9,813 nt of DNA from positions 15,124 through 24,936 of the forward strand of contig QQSG01000050.1 of assembly GCA_003602665.1 (NCBI GenBank), written 5' to 3'. Positions 6,404 through 9,813 of the stretch are shown one piece after another; position 1 is the stretch's first letter, and each line of letters begins with the position of its first letter. Made by a program: the position numbers and the translations under genes. Source of the stretch: Candidatus Poseidoniales archaeon. GTDB taxonomy: Archaea > Thermoplasmatota > Poseidoniia > Poseidoniales > Poseidoniaceae. Below the pieces are notes generated by a model that ran no database searches, was not told where the DNA came from, and saw only the letters and a list, made by a program, of their open reading frames with translations.

Positions 6404-6483
6404 GACCAGCGCTAGGCATCGAAGAACTTCAAGCAACCTGTTTATCCGCGAGGGATTGATGAGGGGGAAAGCATGGCAAAGAC

Positions 6484-7563
6484 ATGGCCAGAGTCATCGT
6501 CGTCGGCGCAGGACTCGCGGGTCTTGCAACTGCGATGGAAGCCTCTGTTCGCGGCCATCACGTTGTCGTTCTCGATCAACGTTCGACTATTGGGGGGCGT
6601 GCCTCAAGTGAACTTCGAGACGAATTTCCTATTGGCTTCGGGCCTCATTTCTTACTAAAGAAAGGGCCACTCCATCGGTTGGTGCAGAAGATTAGTCGAA
6701 TGAAACCGTCAACTCTTCCATTACGTCCCCATAGAATTGAACTCCTTGAGCAGGGAATGATGCAACCGCGTTCACCGATGATTGATGCTGTGTTGTATCG
6801 AAGAGCAGTTCGGAAATACGAAATGGCTCATCCATCCATTCGGGCTGCAGAGCAATTTGCATCTTGGGGAATGGGAAGTGAACTTCGAAGCAAAGCCCTT
6901 CTTCGAAGTAAATTGCTTGGATTAAAGGAAGGTTGGTCCGGATTAATCGGACGTCTTGCAGTAACGCTTGATGAAGTAGGCGTTCCCATTGAAACAGGCG
7001 CTAAGGTAACGCAAGTCGAGCGTAATAAAGTCCACCTTTCTGATGGTCGGCACATCGAGACCGATGTGATTGTACTCGCTTGTGGTTACAGAAGAACAAA
7101 ACAACTTCTCCCCAATATTCCGGATTGTGAATCATTGAAAGCCTCAACAATTGATGTTGCACTCGACTCAACCCCTCTGGGAGATAGGCAAGCCATCCTT
7201 GATGTCAAGAACTCAATAGGGTTATTCGATATGAAACAAATTCATCCCGGCATTTCAGTTTCTGGATCTCTTCTCTCCGCAATATGTTTTTCAGATAAAT
7301 CCAAGGAGCAACGTATGGAAATGTTGGACCAATTTCTCGATGAGCGAGCCCCGGGTTGGAGGTCACACATTCTTCATGAACGAAGACAAGAACAGGTCAC
7401 TGTAGCGGTTCTTGGCAATCGTCCTTCACATGATAGCGTTGTCAAGAAAGGGATTCTACTCGCTGGCGCTTGGGTTGAAAGCGAACACATTCTCTCGGAC
7501 GGAGCAGTTGCATCTGCTCGTCTTGCAGCGGAATCAATTGCTTCAATTCCACTTCAAAAATGA
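6484..7563 (+). CDS. FAD-dependent oxidoreductase (amine oxidase / phytoene desaturase-like)
   Basis: 359 residues. The N-terminal Rossmann fold binds FAD: VIVVGAGLAGLATA (4-17, GxGxxG), an acidic residue ending strand 2 (VVVLDQ, Asp31), and TIGGRASS (35-42), the GG motif of the amine-oxidase / protoporphyrinogen oxidase / phytoene desaturase group. GFGPHFL (51-57) fits the usual follow-on loop. Near the C-terminus GILLAGAWV and GAVASARLAAESI match the final FAD-contacting segment. At under 360 residues it is shorter than carotenoid desaturases (about 500), with a reduced substrate domain, so the substrate cannot be named. No membrane helix is obvious. A second ATG at 6473 is in another frame. 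The stop precedes xthA by 25 bases, so the two are probably cotranscribed; a functional link is not evident. Confidence 0.88.
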   Translation: MARVIVVGAGLAGLATAMEASVRGHHVVVLDQRSTIGGRASSELRDEFPIGFGPHFLLKKGPLHRLVQKISRMKPSTLPLRPHRIELLEQGMMQPRSPMIDAVLYRRAVRKYEMAHPSIRAAEQFASWGMGSELRSKALLRSKLLGLKEGWSGLIGRLAVTLDEVGVPIETGAKVTQVERNKVHLSDGRHIETDVIVLACGYRRTKQLLPNIPDCESLKASTIDVALDSTPLGDRQAILDVKNSIGLFDMKQIHPGISVSGSLLSAICFSDKSKEQRMEMLDQFLDERAPGWRSHILHERRQEQVTVAVLGNRPSHDSVVKKGILLAGAWVESEHILSDGAVASARLAAESIASIPLQK

Positions 7564-7588
7564 AAAGCCTAGTTCCTATGGGAGGGTT

Positions 7589-8380
7589 ATGCGCGTCGTT
7601 ACATGGAATGTTAATGGCCTTCGAGCAGCAATTCGGAAAGGGATTGATGGATGGTTTGAATCCGTTGATGCAGAGATATGGATGCTTCAGGAAACCCGGG
7701 TCCTTGTAGAACAATTTCCCAAAGGTTGGAATTGGCCAAGTACGCACCAAGCACTTCTCCACCCAGCAGAAAAGAAAGGCTATTCAGGAGTGGCAACATT
7801 GTCAAGCATTGACATGATTGAAGAGCGCCGTGGAATGATTAGTTCGATTGATTCAAACGATTCAGAAGGAAGAATCATTGTAACAAAGCATGGAAATCTA
7901 ACATGCATAAACACATATCTTCCAAGCGGATCAAACAAGGATGAACGGCAACTCTTCAAGGAGCAATGGATGAATGAATGGCGAACATGGTTAGAGCCTT
8001 ATCTTCAACTCAGCACCCCTGTTCTTGTCGTTGGAGATTTAAACATCGCACACACTGAAGACGACATATGGAACGCTAAAGGAAATGCGAAGTCGAGCGG
8101 TTTTCTTCCACAGGAGCGAGAATGGTTCTCAAACTTACTTGATGATGGCTGGCATGATCTCTTCCGAGAACATGTTGGAGAAGGAGTCAAACTCTACTCA
8201 TGGTGGTCAAACCGTGGTCAAGCCAGAGCAAAAGATCGTGGCTGGAGAATTGACTACATGCTTGGAAATGAAGCACTTATGCCATTTGTAGAATCCATTC
8301 GAATCGATCGTCAAGGCGGTCTTGATATCTCTGACCACGCGCCTGTAATTCTTGATTTGAATGATGATGTGACGTCCTAA
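7589..8380 (+). CDS. xthA: Exodeoxyribonuclease III / AP endonuclease
   Basis: 263 residues, the normal length for the ExoIII (Xth) family. These enzymes cut the DNA backbone 5' of abasic sites in base excision repair and carry a 3'-5' exonuclease/3'-phosphatase. Motifs and catalytic residues are complete: WNVNG (Asn7), LQETR (Glu35), GYSGVAT (64-70), NTYLPSG (Tyr110), VVGDLNIAH (Asp150, Asn152), WWSNRGQARAKDRGWRIDY (205-223) and ISDHAP (Asp249, His250). The start is set by alignment of MRVVTWNVNG with the family and by GGAGGG (7581-7586) just upstream. The frame is open back to 7412, but that part overlaps the oxidoreductase gene and is not ExoIII-like. It ends 38 bases before the convergent small membrane gene. 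Confidence 0.95.
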   Translation: MRVVTWNVNGLRAAIRKGIDGWFESVDAEIWMLQETRVLVEQFPKGWNWPSTHQALLHPAEKKGYSGVATLSSIDMIEERRGMISSIDSNDSEGRIIVTKHGNLTCINTYLPSGSNKDERQLFKEQWMNEWRTWLEPYLQLSTPVLVVGDLNIAHTEDDIWNAKGNAKSSGFLPQEREWFSNLLDDGWHDLFREHVGEGVKLYSWWSNRGQARAKDRGWRIDYMLGNEALMPFVESIRIDRQGGLDISDHAPVILDLNDDVTS

Positions 8381-8391
8381 TTCCCAAAGAA

Positions 8392-8424
8392 CATTCTGCA
8401 CGGAGAATGAAATCTAAATCATTC
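8392..8424. terminator. Overlapping inverted repeats between convergent genes (possible terminator region)
   Basis: CATTCT (8392-8397) can pair with AGAATG (8404-8409), and GAATGA (8405-8410) can instead pair with TCATTC (8419-8424). The two six-base stems share a strand and exclude each other. They sit between the xthA stop and the end of the convergent small membrane gene. There is no clear T-run on either strand, so a terminator role is weakly supported. Confidence 0.2.
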
Positions 8425-8661
8425 ATCGTCCGAGACCACAATTGTTCTCATTGGATTGATTAATACCAACATTAAGGCTATTGCAAAGCCAAGGAATGCC
8501 ATTAGATTGAAACAATTGAATTGCATCATTTCCTCATCTTCCATCCAATATCCCATGATGTATAACGTAGCCCAAAGTAAAAGACCAGGGGCAATAATCC
8601 ATCGAGCAAAAACAACCCACTTTGTTTCAGAAGGCAATCCGATAACGATCGATTTCGTCAT
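8419..8661 (-). CDS. Small two-helix membrane protein (paralog-like gene 2)
   Basis: 80 residues from the ATG at 8661. Two hydrophobic helices (about 15-38 and 51-70) flank an acidic loop, WMEDEEMMQ. The C-terminus is short and acidic (SDDE). The start is well supported: the preceding gene's TAA ends one base before it, and GGGGTGAT (8666-8673), a good anti-SD match, is four bases upstream. A further upstream ATG at 8682 would overlap the neighbour. Helix 1 opens with ARWIIA, and helix 2 reads GFAIALMLVLINP. Both match the neighbouring protein (ARYVVA; GYGMALLVLMMTP) with one two-residue indel in the loop, so the two are probably ancient duplicates. Function unknown. Confidence 0.75.
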   Translation of the reverse strand: MTKSIVIGLPSETKWVVFARWIIAPGLLLWATLYIMGYWMEDEEMMQFNCFNLMAFLGFAIALMLVLINPMRTIVVSDDE

Positions 8662-8662
8662 T

Positions 8663-8902
8663 TTAATCACCCCTCTCCACAAAACCAGAAGGCGTCATCA
8701 TGAGTACAAGCAGTGCCATTCCGTACCCCACAAATGTGTAAAGGTAATGAATAGCGCTACTGTCGTCATTCATTAATAAGTCGGAAAAAATATTGGTCAA
8801 AAAGACCCAAGAAGACAATATTATCAAAATAACCGCGACAACATATCTCGCAATTTGTAGGAAATTTGCCATAGGGTCAGAATGATACACGTTGCCTTTC
8901 AT
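8663..8902 (-). CDS. Small two-helix membrane protein (paralog-like gene 1)
   Basis: 79 residues, two membrane helices (about 15-38 and 51-70) around a loop with MNDDSS. The start at 8902 is chosen because a TATA-like box ends 22 bases upstream, as expected for a leaderless archaeal mRNA. The internal ATG at 8872 would lose MKGNVYHSDP. It shares helix motifs and overall layout with the gene directly downstream (AR-aromatic-V/I-V/I-A in helix 1; G-x-x-x-A-L ending in Pro in helix 2). They are almost certainly translated from one mRNA. No known family was recognised. Proteins of this shape can be subunits or regulators of larger membrane complexes, but nothing here shows which. Confidence 0.75.
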   Translation of the reverse strand: MKGNVYHSDPMANFLQIARYVVAVILIILSSWVFLTNIFSDLLMNDDSSAIHYLYTFVGYGMALLVLMMTPSGFVERGD

Positions 8903-8923
8903 TGATATCGATTTAAGTTTAAG

Positions 8924-8931
8924 CCATATAA
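8924..8931 (-). promoter_or_regulatory. TATA box of the small two-helix membrane gene pair
   Basis: TTATATGG on the minus strand, preceded by GT. Its last base is 22 bases before the A of the ATG at 8902. The octamer and the spacing are identical to those of the box at 3988-3995. This supports leaderless transcription and the choice of the 8902 start. Confidence 0.65.
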
Positions 8932-8989
8932 ACAGATAACCTGCATTCCTTTGGAATCGAATTATATTCTCATTTCATCAGATAGGGAG

Positions 8990-9727
8990 TTACATCCTGA
9001 ATCCTTCGATGATGTACAAGAAACCTGAAACTACAATTCCACAAAGAATCATTGTGCGAATATGGGTCTTCTTCCATCGGATGAGCCATCGCTTTCCAAG
9101 ATGAACGCCAATAATGGCACAGAGCACAGATCCGCCTATGAGAGGTAAATATTCGATAAGTTCTGAACCATCTGAATAAAGATAAACAGGTAATCGAGAG
9201 AGATCAACAATCAAGGCCAAGAGCGCAGCAGTTGCTGCATATGCAGACTTATCCGGCAATCGCTTTTGCAGGAACATTGCCCGTAAGGCTCCCTGGTGTC
9301 CCGTCAACCCACCCATAAGTCCTGAACCAAATCCACCCCATCGGTCTTCAGCCTCAGGCAATCGATAGGATGTCCATCGCTCAGTTGCTGAAAGAATGGG
9401 CAAAAGGACTAGGGCAAACCCAACGACAATGAGCAGAGGTTTCTGATCAATACTCGTGCTCAGTGAGGCTCCAATCAATGCGCCCAAGACCATTGCCCAA
9501 CCATATCGTTTCACAGCAGTTACATCGAGATGAGAGTTGAGTAAAACCAATTTCCAGCCGTTGTGGGCTGCGTGTATGACAGCTACTGCAGCAATTGCAA
9601 GATGAGGGTCAAGCCACAACAACATGACTGGAGTCAGCATTGTTGCAAGTCCAAAACCTGCTGGAACGGTTAATGCTGCGGCGAGAAGCGTTGCAAACAT
9701 GACAACGACAACAAGGACAGCATCCAT
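8990..9727 (-). CDS. Sulfite exporter TauE/SafE family (TSUP) membrane protein
   Basis: 245 residues and about eight hydrophobic helices, the usual size for TSUP-family carriers, which move sulfite, sulfoacetate or related sulfur/carbon anions. The family's internal duplication is visible. Repeat 1 carries PAGFGLATMLTPVMLL (22-37). Repeat 2 carries GLMGGLTGHQGALRAMFLQK (136-155), the typical glycine-rich re-entrant motif. A charged cytosolic-type loop (ATERWTSYRLPEAEDRW, about 114-130) separates the halves. The substrate cannot be read from the sequence, and no sulfur-metabolism gene lies nearby. The ATG at 9727 has a GAGG about 18 bases upstream (9743-9746) and no good TATA box at the leaderless position, so the promoter is unclear. 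It is separated from the small membrane gene pair by 87 bases. Confidence 0.9.
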   Translation of the reverse strand: MDAVLVVVVMFATLLAAALTVPAGFGLATMLTPVMLLWLDPHLAIAAVAVIHAAHNGWKLVLLNSHLDVTAVKRYGWAMVLGALIGASLSTSIDQKPLLIVVGFALVLLPILSATERWTSYRLPEAEDRWGGFGSGLMGGLTGHQGALRAMFLQKRLPDKSAYAATAALLALIVDLSRLPVYLYSDGSELIEYLPLIGGSVLCAIIGVHLGKRWLIRWKKTHIRTMILCGIVVSGFLYIIEGFRM

Positions 9728-9813
9728 GTTTGTCCCAAGAGATACCTCATCATCAATTTGTCTTTTTGATATGGTACCAGACAGGAGGTTATAGCCTTCT
9801 CAAGGTAGGTCTT

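Noticed and set aside
6473..6658. ATG with a nearby GGGGG motif opening a 61-codon frame
   Set aside because: It overlaps the FAD-binding motif of the oxidoreductase in another frame and encodes nothing recognisable.
7412..7588. 59-residue N-terminal extension of xthA
   Set aside because: It lies within the oxidoreductase gene; ExoIII proteins begin at the MRVVTWNVNG strand, and the ATG at 7589 has GGAGGG upstream.
8945..8957. Five-base stem with three-base loop (ATTCC-TTT-GGAAT) after the TauE/SafE gene
   Set aside because: The stem is too short and has no T-run after it on the minus strand, so a terminator cannot be claimed.
9767..9813. TATA-like TGATATGG, palindrome TGGTACCA and an AGGAGGT motif on the plus strand at the right edge
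   Set aside because: No start codon follows at a fitting distance before the window ends, so no plus-strand gene can be supported. Nothing else is seen in 9728-9813.
1..9813. Search for CRISPR arrays, tRNA/rRNA genes, insertion sequences and tandem repeats
   Set aside because: I found no direct-repeat series, tRNA-like folding with a T-loop/anticodon pattern, or transposase motifs; almost all bases are in supported genes.

Overview
The window most likely comes from an archaeal genome, probably a free-living marine-type euryarchaeon (Marine Group II / Poseidoniales would fit). The archaeal call rests on a gene for the archaea-specific phosphopantothenate synthetase, a probable KEOPS Pcc1 subunit, and TATA-like boxes placed 21-29 bases ahead of several start codons, as expected for leaderless archaeal mRNAs. 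The more precise lineage is inference. The region is gene-dense, with intergenic gaps below 100 bases. I see no mobile element, CRISPR array, tRNA or rRNA.

Left part, 1-2389: a minus-strand pair encodes an HflX-family GTPase and, 20 bases downstream, a membrane-anchored protein with a carboxypeptidase-regulatory-like beta-sandwich that runs off the left edge. hflX diverges from a small plus-strand gene that looks like pcc1. A perfect 10-base palindrome, CTCATATGAG, lies exactly midway between the two proposed start codons and may act as a two-way core promoter.

Middle left, 2365-3966: three tightly packed minus-strand genes of unknown function each encode a two-helix membrane hairpin plus soluble parts (coiled coil, short linkers, or an acidic C-terminal domain). 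They follow a clear TATA box and look like one membrane complex. This is the best candidate for an undescribed system in the window.

Middle right, 4023-6403: a minus-strand operon nadC - PPS - unknown gene. NadC makes nicotinate mononucleotide for NAD, and PPS makes 4'-phosphopantothenate for CoA. The third gene encodes a coiled-coil protein with a C-terminal winged-helix-like domain and a PIP-box-like peptide.

Right part, 6484-9813: a plus-strand pair encodes an FAD-dependent oxidoreductase and an exonuclease III family AP endonuclease. Then come minus-strand genes: two small two-helix membrane proteins that look like diverged copies of each other behind their own TATA box, and a TauE/SafE family anion exporter. 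The last 86 bases hold no gene that I can support.
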